From assembly GCA_036403815.1 (NCBI GenBank), contig DASWQH010000053.1, forward strand, positions 62,001 to 126,000: a stretch of DNA of 64,000 nucleotides. Reading direction: 5' to 3'. Of this stretch, positions 25,288-33,196 are shown one piece after another (within the stretch, counting starts at the first letter, position 1; the number at the start of each line of letters is the position of its first letter). Made by a program: the position numbers and the translations under genes. The DNA is from JACVRN01 sp036403815. GTDB lineage: Bacteria; Acidobacteriota; Blastocatellia; Pyrinomonadales; Pyrinomonadaceae. The notes beneath the pieces were generated by a model, which did no database searches, had not been told where the DNA came from, and saw only the letters and a program-made list of their open reading frames with translations.

Positions 25288-25739
25288 GCGAAATTGAAAG
25301 TCTCACGATTATGGCTCGCCTCGCTGGCCTCTGCCTCTTCGATTCTCCATGACTTTGGCGACGCGCTCAGCCCTCTCAGCATCAAGCGTGCGAAGAATCA
25401 TAAGCTCCTCTCGATTTTCAGACGGCGACTTGTCTCCAAGGCAAAATGGAACCATCATCTGGAAATAACAGAAAGCGCACCTGTTTAGGGCGTGCGAGAA
25501 TGTAAGTTTGGTATACGAGATCGTTCTATTCTCAGCCCGGCGCAGGATACTTTCAGGCGGCAGCGGGCATCTAAATCCACGGCTGCGAGGGCATGTTTAC
25601 AGGGAAAGCAGCTTTGATCGAAAGTGTTTCAGACCGAGTGGCCTCTGGATTGCAAACAATATTCACAACAGATTTATAATAACGGGTCGCCTTACGAAAC
25701 CAAGCGCACGCCAGTTATTGAAAAGAGAATTAGAGGAAG

Positions 25740-26465
25740 ATGGAAGATAGAAGAAAAATCGTAATCCCCTTTGGCTCCGAGCCGGAGACGCCTCACTTCG
25801 ACGCAGAGGAAACGCTGCTTTCGGCGCGTCCCGTAGTGCCGATTGCGCCCTCTGTCAACGCACAGAATTTTCACGGCACTCGAACGGGCGTACATGCTCC
25901 TTTCTACAGGCGCTCAGCCTTTCTGGCGCTCGTGGTCGTCGCCGCCGTAGGCGTAGGCTTGGCGGCTGGCTTGAGCATTGCCCGTTACCGTTATCAACCG
26001 GAAGACGCTTCTACGGCAACCGCGCAGCCTGCACCAGCGCCAGCCGCAAGCGATACGCGCACGGCTACCGTCCAGACCCCGAAGGATCAGCAGACGCAGG
26101 CTCCGGCGCTGCCCGAAGTAAAGATTGAGGAGACGACGACAGTCAGCGATACCAGGACGGAAGATAACGCTAAGACCGACGCGGCGGAACCTGCGAAGAC
26201 CGCGACTAAAGCGCCGGACAACTCTAAGGAAAAAGGCGTAGACGACAATGATGACAAGGTTAAGACGCCGCCGCCTGCGCCACGCGACAAAAAGCGCACG
26301 AATGATGATGAAGAGATAGACGCCTCCGCTCCTCGCGCACAGAGGCGTGATCGTCGAGTACGCAACCGCGATGAAGACACGGTTAATATCCCGCGCCGCA
26401 TAGAGCGTGCAGGCGAACAGATCAATCGCATACGCGAAATCTTTGAAGGCACACAGCGCCCTTAG
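25740..26465 (+). CDS. Single-pass membrane protein with low-complexity region
   Basis: 241 residues. A ~60-residue N-terminal cytoplasmic part, one transmembrane helix (FLALVVVAAVGVGLAAGLSIA), then a long Ala/Pro/Thr region turning into a charged Asp/Lys/Arg-rich tail ending in RIERAGEQINRIREIFEG. No recognised domain. The layout suggests a periplasmic, disordered, possibly envelope-spanning protein. GAGGA lies just before the ATG. Confidence 0.6.
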   Translation: MEDRRKIVIPFGSEPETPHFDAEETLLSARPVVPIAPSVNAQNFHGTRTGVHAPFYRRSAFLALVVVAAVGVGLAAGLSIARYRYQPEDASTATAQPAPAPAASDTRTATVQTPKDQQTQAPALPEVKIEETTTVSDTRTEDNAKTDAAEPAKTATKAPDNSKEKGVDDNDDKVKTPPPAPRDKKRTNDDEEIDASAPRAQRRDRRVRNRDEDTVNIPRRIERAGEQINRIREIFEGTQRP

Positions 26466-26469
26466 CTCT

Positions 26470-26696
26470 GGTTCAAAGTCCCGTCAGGGACGATTGAGAA
26501 TAGCCCAGCCATTTATGGCTGGGAATAAGAGGCAAAGAAAGTATTGAGTCCCGTAGGGACGACTGAATCAAATATTCAGCCGTCCCTACGGGACTCTACT
26601 TTATTTCTTACCCTTTGACCCAGCCATAAATGGCTGGGCTATTTTCAAATGTCCCTACGGGACAACTGGTGAGTCTGATTTTTCAAACAGCTTCTT
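26470..26696. repeat. Composite palindromic repeat, copy C
   Basis: GTCCCGTCAGGGAC, CCCAGCCATTTATGGCTGGG, central inverted pair of AGTCCCGTAGGGACGACTGAA, CCCAGCCATAAATGGCTGGG, GTCCCTACGGGAC, and an AAACAGCTTCTTAA end. Lies between the membrane protein and tlyA. Confidence 0.82.
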
Positions 26697-26792
26697 AAGT
26701 GCGATTACTTCAGAACTCATATTCTTTTACCCCTTTCAGGAGCTATGAATAGAGCGCATACGCCTGCGCTTTGCTGTAAAGTGTCCTTGAAT

Positions 26793-27539
26793 ATGAAACG
26801 CGAGCGTATAGACAAGCTGCTGGTCGAGCGCGGACTTGCGGAATCGCGTACAAAGGCGCAGGCGCTTGTCATGGCTGGCGTGGTGCTGGCTAATGAACAG
26901 CGCGTTGAGAAGCCTTCGGAAAGCTTTCCGCCGGAAGTGTCGATTCGCGTTAAGGGGGCGGACAACGCGGCGGCGCGTTACGTAGGGCGCGGCGGTCTCA
27001 AGCTTGAAGCGGCGTTGCGCGAATTCGATGTGGACGCATCCGGCCTCTTGTGTCTGGATGTAGGAGCGTCTACAGGAGGCTTTACGGATTGTCTCTTGCA
27101 GCACGGCGCACGGCGCGTGGTCGCGGTTGACGTAGGCCACAACCAGCTCGACTGGCGCGTTCGACAGGATGAGAGAGTTGACGCCAGAGAGGGCGTCAAC
27201 GCGCGTTATCTCAAGCCGGAGGATTTTTCCGAAAAGTTTGATCTAATAGTGATGGATGTTTCCTTCATCTCTGCGACCAAAGTGATTCCGGCGATTGTGC
27301 CTCTGCTCGCGCCCGGCGGGCGATTCATTACGCTCATCAAACCGCAGTTTGAAGTTGGACGGGGCGAAGTGGGCAGGGGCGGCATCGTCAACGACCCTGC
27401 GAAACACAGGCGAGTGATAGAGGAAGTAAATCATGCTGCTGAAAGCCTCGGGCTTGAAGCGCGCGGCGTAATTCCTTCGCCTATAACAGGCGCGGACGGG
27501 AACGTGGAATTCCTGGCGCTCTACGAAAAGCAATCATGA
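26793..27539 (+). CDS. tlyA: TlyA-family rRNA 2'-O-methyltransferase
   Basis: About 248 residues from ATG 26793. An N-terminal S4 RNA-binding domain (RIDKLLVERGLAESRTKAQALVMAGVV) followed by an FtsJ/RrmJ-type methyltransferase: CLDVGASTGGFTDCLLQ (SAM site), VAVDVGHNQLDW, DLIVMDVSFIS and TLIKPQFEVG supply the K-D-K-E-type catalytic set. TlyA proteins 2'-O-methylate 16S and/or 23S rRNA. An upstream ATG at 26745 would extend into repeat C. The stop overlaps the next start as ATGA. Confidence 0.88.
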   Translation: MKRERIDKLLVERGLAESRTKAQALVMAGVVLANEQRVEKPSESFPPEVSIRVKGADNAAARYVGRGGLKLEAALREFDVDASGLLCLDVGASTGGFTDCLLQHGARRVVAVDVGHNQLDWRVRQDERVDAREGVNARYLKPEDFSEKFDLIVMDVSFISATKVIPAIVPLLAPGGRFITLIKPQFEVGRGEVGRGGIVNDPAKHRRVIEEVNHAAESLGLEARGVIPSPITGADGNVEFLALYEKQS

Positions 27540-28216
27540 GCAGTCGTTCAGAACGGACAGCGCTCGCAACATTGCAGCGTCTCAAGACCTCTTATCAAAC
27601 CGGCATCAAGCGCAATTACGAGCAGGCGGCTGAAGATTGCAGTACCTGTCTGACACCCGGCGCGTGCTGCATGGACGCGCATTTCGTCAACGTACACATC
27701 ACCAGACTCGAAGCCGTAGCAATTCGGGAAACCCTTGAGCGCACGCCCAGACTCTCTGAAGAAGAGAAGCGAGAGGTCTACGCACGCGCACGGGAGGCGG
27801 TCAGGCGCTATGACTTGCGCGCTTCTGGCGATACCTTTGCGCAGACCTTCTCGTGCCCTCTATATGTCCCACGCCTGGGGTGTCTGGTACATCGCCGTGC
27901 GAAACCAGCGCCCTGCATCCAACATGCCTGCTACAAAAATTGGGAAGACCTGCCGCCAGACGCTTTGCAGCAGCGCGTAGAGCATCGCGTGGAAGAATTG
28001 AACGCGGAAGTTTATGGCAAGGAGTGGGCTTGGCTGCCCTTGCCGCTCTGGTTGACGCTCGTTGATCCGCATTCTGATGGCCTGGCACTTCAAACTTTAA
28101 TGCGCGAGTGGAGCGTGCGCGTAGTGAAATCCGAAGGCAACTCAAATCATCATGCTAGTCGAAAATTTTTTTCTTTACGCAACAAAAAAGTTAGAAGCTT
28201 GCCTGTCATCAATTAG
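27536..28216 (+). CDS. Cysteine-cluster protein (YkgJ-like)
   Basis: 226 residues. Cysteines are spaced as C-S-T-C (35/38 region), GACC, then SCPLY, GCLVH, PCIQHACY: the pattern of the YkgJ-type zinc/iron-chelating cluster family, although longer than typical members. Translationally coupled to tlyA through ATGA. The last ~30 residues are basic and A/T-rich in codons, and the stop is followed by an intrinsic terminator. Function unknown. Confidence 0.65.
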   Translation: MSSRSERTALATLQRLKTSYQTGIKRNYEQAAEDCSTCLTPGACCMDAHFVNVHITRLEAVAIRETLERTPRLSEEEKREVYARAREAVRRYDLRASGDTFAQTFSCPLYVPRLGCLVHRRAKPAPCIQHACYKNWEDLPPDALQQRVEHRVEELNAEVYGKEWAWLPLPLWLTLVDPHSDGLALQTLMREWSVRVVKSEGNSNHHASRKFFSLRNKKVRSLPVIN

Positions 28217-28231
28217 AGACTTTTCCACAAC

Positions 28232-28256
28232 TTTTTCCACAGGCGTTGTGGAAAAA
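28232..28256. terminator. 10-bp hairpin with A/T arms
   Basis: TTTTTCCACA (28232-28241) pairs with TGTGGAAAAA (28247-28256) across GGCGT. Ends the tlyA operon. A further TTTTCCACA precedes it at 28221. Confidence 0.65.
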
Positions 28257-28283
28257 AAGCGCGGTAGTTAAAGTATTTTCTGC

Positions 28284-28312
28284 TTGACTCAAATAAAAGC
28301 GAAAGGTATAAC
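28284..28312 (+). promoter_or_regulatory. Strong sigma-70-like promoter for structured RNA
   Basis: TTGACT (28284-28289), 17-bp spacer, TATAAC (28307-28312): one mismatch in each hexamer. Transcription should begin near 28319. Confidence 0.75.
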
Positions 28313-28318
28313 CGCTCC

Positions 28319-28854
28319 CACGTTGCAAGGCTCAAGGGCTTTGCGACCGATGTGAGGATCGGCGGATGGCGTGGCGACGCGCCATTTGAGAGAAGCGACA
28401 GGCGGATCTAGTTGCTTCTATTGACGCCTCGCATCGAAGCCGAAAGGCTTGGCTAGAGGGAGGGTTGAAAAATTTTCCCTCGGAGCTACCTGGAAACAGG
28501 TGGCGCTCTTTTGGAAAGGAACAGCCGAAGGAGTGCAGAAGTCGCTTGAGGGCTTTCGAGCTTTTCAAGCCTCGTTGCCGGGATTCGTAACCGGCGGTGG
28601 AGGACAGCCACCACAACAAAAACCTATAGGCACTGCGCTTACGAGGCGCAACGGTTTATCTCTTCGGAGATGAACGGGGTGCTGACCGGACGAGAGCTGA
28701 CCGCCAGTCTTCCGAGTCCGGAATATAAATAGGCAGCAAGCTGCGTGTACAAGCGCTCGTTGCCATTTCCCCTAGGTTGCCGCAAGGCGATTTATCGGAA
28801 ATCAGAGATTGCGCTGCTTTCAGCTTCGGTTGAGAGCAGCGCAGTTTCATTTTT
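28319..28854 (+). ncRNA. Unidentified structured RNA gene (~0.5 kb)
   Basis: No credible ORF, but a dense run of stable hairpins, many with GNRA or UUCG loops: CCGAT-gtgagg-ATCGG; ATGGCG-..-CGCCAT; AGCC-GAAA-GGCT; CCTG-GAAA-CAGG inside GAGC..GCTC; GCTTGA..TCAAGC; GCCGG..CCGGC; TGCGC..GCGCA; ATCTC-TTCG-GAGAT; CCGGAC..GTCCGG. It has its own promoter (28284) and intrinsic terminator (28810). It lacks the conserved cores of RNase P RNA (GAGGAAAGUC, ACAGAA), tmRNA (no tag ORF or tRNA-like ends) and SRP RNA. Could be a divergent known RNA or a new class. Confidence 0.7.
28810..28854 (+). terminator. Intrinsic terminator of structured RNA
   Basis: 15-bp hairpin TGCGCTGCTTTCAGC-TTCG-GTTGAGAGCAGCGCA (two wobble pairs) followed by GTTTCATTTTT. 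Confidence 0.8.
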
Positions 28855-28890
28855 AGGCTTACAGATAGCCCGCCCAATTTTTTCTTTTCG

Positions 28891-28920
28891 TTGACACCCA
28901 AAAGCGCTGACGGTTATCAT
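28891..28920 (+). promoter_or_regulatory. nadK promoter
   Basis: TTGACA at 28891-28896 and TATCAT at 28915-28920 with an 18-bp spacer, 58 bp before the nadK ATG. Confidence 0.6.
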
Positions 28921-28978
28921 CCGAGCCGTCTCTAAACTGAATTCCAAACTTTCCTTGTCCTGAACAGAAGAGAATCTG

Positions 28979-29863
28979 ATGGCGAAGTCTGTAATCGGGC
29001 GCGTCGGTGTTGTCGTCAAGCCGCATCAACCGGATGCGTTGCAGACTATTTGCCGTCTCGTCGAATGGCTCGACAAACATTCAATCACGCTCGTCGGCAC
29101 GCCTGATCTTGAAAAGGAACGGGTCGAGCACGAGACGGGTTGCGCTATTGAATCGGTTGCGGTAGAAGAACTGGCCGCGCAGGTTGATTTAATCATAGTG
29201 CTCGGCGGCGACGGGACTATGATCTCTACGGCGCGTATGCTGGGCGACCGCGAAGTCCCTGTGCTCGGCATCAACTACGGGAGTCTGGGCTATCTGGCGG
29301 AGTTCCGCATGGAGGAGATGTTCCCGGCGCTTGAAGCCATTCTTGAAGGCAATTATCAGATTGATTCGCGCGTCATGCTGGCGGCGGAGCTTTTTCGCGA
29401 AGGCGAGCAGTTGATGCACATGCGCGTGCTCAACGACGTGGTCATCAACAAGTCGGCTCTGGCGCGTATCATAGAGATAGAGGCCAGTCTCAACAATCAG
29501 TTCGTCAATTCTTTCCGCGCCGACGGGCTGATTGTTTCAACTCCGACGGGTTCAACCGCCTACAATCTTTCGGCTGGCGGCCCTGTCATCTATCCTTCCA
29601 TGAACGCCGTGGTGATTACGCCTATCTGTCCCTTCACGCTCTCGAATCGTCCAATAGTTGTGCCCGACGATGCGGTAATTGAACTGCGTCTGAAGACGCC
29701 TAAAGAAGAGGTCGCGCTAACGCTCGATGGACAGGTAGGTTTCCCTTTGGAACTCGAAGACCGCATCGTGATTAAGAAAAGCCGCACGGCTTTTCATCTA
29801 GTCCAGCCCATGAACCGTAACTACTTTGACGTACTGCGCGACAAACTGCGCTGGGGAAGATGA
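28979..29863 (+). CDS. nadK: NAD kinase
   Basis: 294 residues. Phosphorylates NAD to NADP. Shows the GGDGT motif (Asp78 in VLGGDGTM), LGINYGSLGYLAEF, NDVVINKSALARI, and the second signature STPTGSTAYNLSAGGP, then the C-terminal beta-sandwich (DGQVGFPLE). Standard bacterial length. It has its own promoter just after the structured RNA terminator. Confidence 0.94.
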   Translation: MAKSVIGRVGVVVKPHQPDALQTICRLVEWLDKHSITLVGTPDLEKERVEHETGCAIESVAVEELAAQVDLIIVLGGDGTMISTARMLGDREVPVLGINYGSLGYLAEFRMEEMFPALEAILEGNYQIDSRVMLAAELFREGEQLMHMRVLNDVVINKSALARIIEIEASLNNQFVNSFRADGLIVSTPTGSTAYNLSAGGPVIYPSMNAVVITPICPFTLSNRPIVVPDDAVIELRLKTPKEEVALTLDGQVGFPLELEDRIVIKKSRTAFHLVQPMNRNYFDVLRDKLRWGR

Positions 29864-29944
29864 AGAGCTACGCATGAGCGCCGGGGTGATAAGGACTGGA
29901 AACACGCTCTATTAATTTTGCAATTCTCGCTACTACTTTTTCAC

Positions 29945-31330
29945 ATGGTGGATAAAGATCAAACAAAAGGCAGCGACGAAGCGGTAAGGCAGAGAATACG
30001 CAGGAAGAGACCCTGGTATCTCCCGTCTCTGACGACACAGATCATGATAGGTCTGGTGGTTGGCGGCTTCATAGGGTGGCTCAGGCCGGACTGGGGTAAC
30101 GCGGTCTATTTCCTGCGGGACATCTTTCTCAATCTGATTAAGTCCATCATCGCGCCTCTTGTCTTTTCAACCCTTGTAGTCGGTATAGCGGGCGGCGGGG
30201 ATTTGAAGAAGGTCGGGCGGATGGGAGCCAAGGCGCTCCTCTACTTTGAGATAGTGACGACCGCAGCGCTCTTCATAGGTCTCGGCGTCGTCAACCTTGT
30301 GCAGCCGGGCAGGGGCGTGCAGCTTGTAGCCACCAGCACGGAGGTAGCCAGCAAGATAGGCGAGAATCATCCGAAGACGCTGGTAGAAACTCTCGTACAC
30401 ATCTTTCCTTCGAGCATCATTGATTCGATGGTGCGCGGCGATGTGCTTCAGATAGTAGCCTTCTCTGTGCTCTTCGCGATGGCGATTACGGCCATAGGCG
30501 AGAAGGGCAAGCCCATCCTGCGGGCGATGGAAAGTCTCTCGCAGGTCATGTTCAGGTTTACCAGCTACGTGATGATGTTTGCGCCCTTCGGCGTCGGCGC
30601 GGCGATGGCACACACCGTAGGCACTCAAGGCTTGGGCGTTCTCAGAAATCTTGCTCTACTCATAGGCTCGCTTTATCTGGCGCTTCTCATCCTTGTGGTC
30701 GTTGTGTTCGGGGCTGTGATGCTGATTGCGCGCGTGCCCATCAAACAATTTTTGAAGGCGGTGCGCGAGCCTGCGACGATTGCCTTTGCGACGACGAGCA
30801 GCGAATCGGCGCTCCCGAAGGCTATGGAGGTGATGGAGCGCCTCGGCGTGCCGCCGCGCATAGTGGGCTTCGTCATGCCCACAGGCTATAGCTTCAACCT
30901 CGACGGCACGACGCTCTATCTGGCGATGGCTTCCGTTTTTGTAGCGCAGGCGGCAGAAGCTACGACCGGGTATCACATGGGCTTCGGCCAGCAGATTGTC
31001 ATGATGCTGACCTTGATGCTGACTTCAAAAGGCGTGGCCGCCGTGCCGCGCGCCGCGCTTGTTATTCTGCTGGCAACGCTCAACAGTTTTCTACCGCAGG
31101 GGCTGGGGCCTATCGGCGTAGCCATAATCTTCGGCGTGGACGAGTTGATGGACATGGGGCGCACCAGCATCAACGTCGTAGGCAACTGCCTGGCGACGGT
31201 GGTCGTGGCGCGCTGGGAGGGCGAGTTTGATGACAAACGAGCGAAGGTCTTCGGCACGCCGAAAGAGGCAGAGCTTGATTTACAGAGGGGTGAGCCAGCC
31301 TTTGCAGAGGCCGCCGCTCAGGGCGACTAG
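29945..31330 (+). CDS. Dicarboxylate/amino-acid:cation symporter (SDF family)
   Basis: About 461 residues from ATG 29945. Eight transmembrane helices and two re-entrant hairpins of the DAACS/GltP-DctA fold: IKSIIAPLVFSTLVVGIAG, the HP1 serine-rich tip TTSSESALPKAM, TM7 NLDGTTLYLAMASVF and the final RTSINVVGNCLATVVVARWE. Takes up glutamate, aspartate or C4-dicarboxylates with Na+ or H+. A TTG at 29918 is an alternative start. A terminator hairpin follows at 31528. Confidence 0.9.
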   Translation: MVDKDQTKGSDEAVRQRIRRKRPWYLPSLTTQIMIGLVVGGFIGWLRPDWGNAVYFLRDIFLNLIKSIIAPLVFSTLVVGIAGGGDLKKVGRMGAKALLYFEIVTTAALFIGLGVVNLVQPGRGVQLVATSTEVASKIGENHPKTLVETLVHIFPSSIIDSMVRGDVLQIVAFSVLFAMAITAIGEKGKPILRAMESLSQVMFRFTSYVMMFAPFGVGAAMAHTVGTQGLGVLRNLALLIGSLYLALLILVVVVFGAVMLIARVPIKQFLKAVREPATIAFATTSSESALPKAMEVMERLGVPPRIVGFVMPTGYSFNLDGTTLYLAMASVFVAQAAEATTGYHMGFGQQIVMMLTLMLTSKGVAAVPRAALVILLATLNSFLPQGLGPIGVAIIFGVDELMDMGRTSINVVGNCLATVVVARWEGEFDDKRAKVFGTPKEAELDLQRGEPAFAEAAAQGD

Positions 31331-31527
31331 AAACGGCTATGCCTCGTAGGGCTTTCCAAATGAGATTACAGGGAGAGAGAAATCGAAACAAAAGCGGCGT
31401 TATTGTGGATAGTAGTGTATCGAAATAATTCTGGGATGTTACTCAGCCAGCCCCGCCTCTAAAACTCACAATAGCTCAAAGGTCTTGAGAATGAGAGCCT
31501 TTTAGTCACGACTCTGAATTGGCAGAT

Positions 31528-31572
31528 AAAGCGGAACGGTAGATGCATAATGCATGCTGCCTGTGCCGCTTT
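31528..31572. terminator. Hairpin downstream of symporter gene
   Basis: AAAGCGG (31528-31534) pairs with CCGCTTT (31566-31572); an inner TGCAT/ATGCA pair adds stability, followed by TATTTTG. Nothing else was seen in the 324-bp gap 31331-31654. Confidence 0.55.
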
Positions 31573-31654
31573 TATTTTGTGTCTATGCTGGTGCGGCTCA
31601 CGCCACCCTCGCCGGAGTTCAAAGTATCGTTACGCACTTTGGAGGAAGACCGAA

Positions 31655-32302
31655 ATGTTTCCGATTGGAGATAATAATTCTGACAGGAGAACAGTACCTG
31701 TCGTGACCTATGCGTTGATTCTGCTCAACGTGCTTGTCTTTCTGCTTGAGCTGACAGCGGGCGAGCCGTTCATAGTGCAGTGGTCGGTCGTGCCGCGTCG
31801 TCTTTTAGCAAATCCGGCATCAGATTTTCCGACTCTCTTCTCGTCCATGTTTATGCACGCGGGCTGGCTGCACCTCGGCGGCAACATGCTTTACCTGTGG
31901 ATTTTCGGCGATAACGTAGAGGACGCTCTGGGGCATGTGAAGTATCTTGTCTTCTATGTGATATGCGGGTTGGCCGCCGACTTTGCGCAGATACTTGTGG
32001 GGCCGAACTCAAACATTCCGAACCTAGGAGCGTCAGGGGCAATCGCGGGCGTGCTCGCCGCATACCTCGTCCTGTTCCCGCGCGGGCAGGTCAGGGTGCT
32101 CATGGGCAGAGGCATAATACCAATGCCTGCCCTGATCGTGATAGGTCTCTGGATAGTCCTGCAATTTGTCAGCGGCATAGGTTCAATCACCTCAACTGCG
32201 GACACCGGCGGCGTGGCTTACATGGCACACATTGGCGGTTTTCTCGCAGGGCTTGTGATGGCTTTTATCTTACGCGGCACACGCACGCAGATTACAACCT
32301 GA
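31655..32302 (+). CDS. Rhomboid-family intramembrane serine protease
   Basis: About 215 residues from ATG 31655 (GGAGGAAG just upstream). Six transmembrane helices; the WLHLGGNMLYLWIFGDNVED segment with the oxyanion His/Asn, catalytic Ser127 in GASGA and His192 in MAHIGGF are in place. Cleaves transmembrane substrates; target unknown. The longer frame from 31550 lacks homology and is not used. Confidence 0.9.
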   Translation: MFPIGDNNSDRRTVPVVTYALILLNVLVFLLELTAGEPFIVQWSVVPRRLLANPASDFPTLFSSMFMHAGWLHLGGNMLYLWIFGDNVEDALGHVKYLVFYVICGLAADFAQILVGPNSNIPNLGASGAIAGVLAAYLVLFPRGQVRVLMGRGIIPMPALIVIGLWIVLQFVSGIGSITSTADTGGVAYMAHIGGFLAGLVMAFILRGTRTQITT

Positions 32303-32329
32303 GCCACTGGATTTAAGGCAAACATAAAT

Positions 32330-32389
32330 AAGGCAAAAGGCAAAAGTAAGAAAGAAGAGCACGCTCTTCTTTCTTTTTGCTTTTGCCTT
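32330..32389. repeat. Heptamer hairpin 5 (unit AGGCAAA)
   Basis: Left arm 32330-32360 starts with two AGGCAAA units; right arm 32363-32389 is its complement, one unit shorter, with AC as loop. Lies between rhomboid and queF; can act as a terminator. Confidence 0.75.
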
Positions 32390-32441
32390 TATCGTCGCGG
32401 CTCAGGTAAGATTTCTTTTTGGCTTACGAGGAGCAGTTTTC

Positions 32442-32870
32442 ATGTCAACGACCAATGCAGAGTTGCCGCCCGTCAATCAACAGGGGCTTGATATACGCTC
32501 GACGCCGCGCGAGGAGATGAATCTTTACACGCTCGACACATTCCCTTATGAGTATGCAGGCCGAGAGATTCACATTCAGTTCGAGATTCCCGAATTCACC
32601 TGCGTCTGTCCCTTCTCAGACTTCCCGGACTTCGCGACCATTCGCCTTGATTACGTCCCCAACGAGCGCTGCATCGAATTGAAGAGCCTGAAGCTCTACA
32701 TCAACTCCTTCCGCGCGGTAAAGGTTTTCCACGAGCACGTCATCAACATCATGCTCGAAGATTTCGTCACCGCCTGCGACCCCCTGAGCGTCTGGATAGA
32801 AGGCGACTTCAACGTGCGCGGCAATATCAAAACGGTCGTCAAAGCAAGCTACAGGAAGAGTGAGCAGTGA
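32442..32870 (+). CDS. queF: NADPH-dependent 7-cyano-7-deazaguanine reductase
   Basis: 142 residues, the short unimodular QueF type. Reduces preQ0 to preQ1 in queuosine synthesis. The active-site stretch EFTCVCPFSDFPDFATI holds Cys54 and Cys56 (Cys56 in the CP motif aligns with the catalytic Cys), followed by the QueF motif ELKSLKLYINSFRAVKVFHEHVIN for NADPH. The last codons (SEQ) and stop lie within heptamer hairpin 6. Confidence 0.92.
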   Translation: MSTTNAELPPVNQQGLDIRSTPREEMNLYTLDTFPYEYAGREIHIQFEIPEFTCVCPFSDFPDFATIRLDYVPNERCIELKSLKLYINSFRAVKVFHEHVINIMLEDFVTACDPLSVWIEGDFNVRGNIKTVVKASYRKSEQ

Positions 32871-32937
32871 GCGGTAAGCAGTAAGCAGTAAAAAGCGTTT
32901 CGTTCGACTGCTTACTGCTTACCGCTCACTGCTTACT
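32860..32937. repeat. Heptamer hairpin 6 (unit TGCTTAC)
   Basis: Left arm 32860-32889 and right arm 32908-32937 are tandem TGCTTAC-type units in inverted orientation, 29 of 30 positions paired, 18-nt loop. The left arm provides the queF stop codon. Confidence 0.85.
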
Positions 32938-32945
32938 TCATTATT

Positions 32946-33176
32946 ATGGACATCGCCATCATTGTTGCTGTTTTCGGCGTTGCGGCGCTCGCGGTTCTGT
33001 TCTTTCTGGCGCGGCGCATGCTGCGGCTCGCCGTGCGACTCTTTCTAGCCAGTCTCCTCGTTATCATTCTGGTGGCGGGCGGGCTTTTCTGGTGGTGGTC
33101 TGGTTCGGGTGGCTCTTCACAGCAGAATGTGAATCGTTCGGCGACGCCTGCACGTCGCACTTCTAACGCTCGTTAA
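32946..33176 (+). CDS. Small two-helix membrane protein
   Basis: 76 residues: two hydrophobic helices (IAIIVAVFGVAALAVLFFLA and LFLASLLVIILVAGGLFWWW) joined by a basic turn, then a Ser/Asn/Arg-rich tail. No known family recognised. Lies 20 bp before the MFS gene, possibly cotranscribed. Confidence 0.55.
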   Translation: MDIAIIVAVFGVAALAVLFFLARRMLRLAVRLFLASLLVIILVAGGLFWWWSGSGGSSQQNVNRSATPARRTSNAR

Positions 33177-33196
33177 ATCGGTGGCCTGGAATCAAC

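Noticed and set aside
25294..25488. 64-codon ORF after the orphan dxs tail
   Set aside because: No SD, no recognisable domain and no coding-type codon pattern; treated as non-coding.
28221..28256. Possible DnaA boxes (TTTTCCACA twice and TGTGGAAAA) suggesting oriC
   Set aside because: Each differs from TTATCCACA by one base, they form a simple terminator hairpin after the tlyA operon, and no dnaA, dnaN or A/T-rich unwinding region is nearby.
28319..28854. RNase P RNA, tmRNA or SRP RNA at the structured RNA locus
   Set aside because: The invariant core motifs of each were looked for on both strands and not found, so the locus is left as an unidentified RNA.
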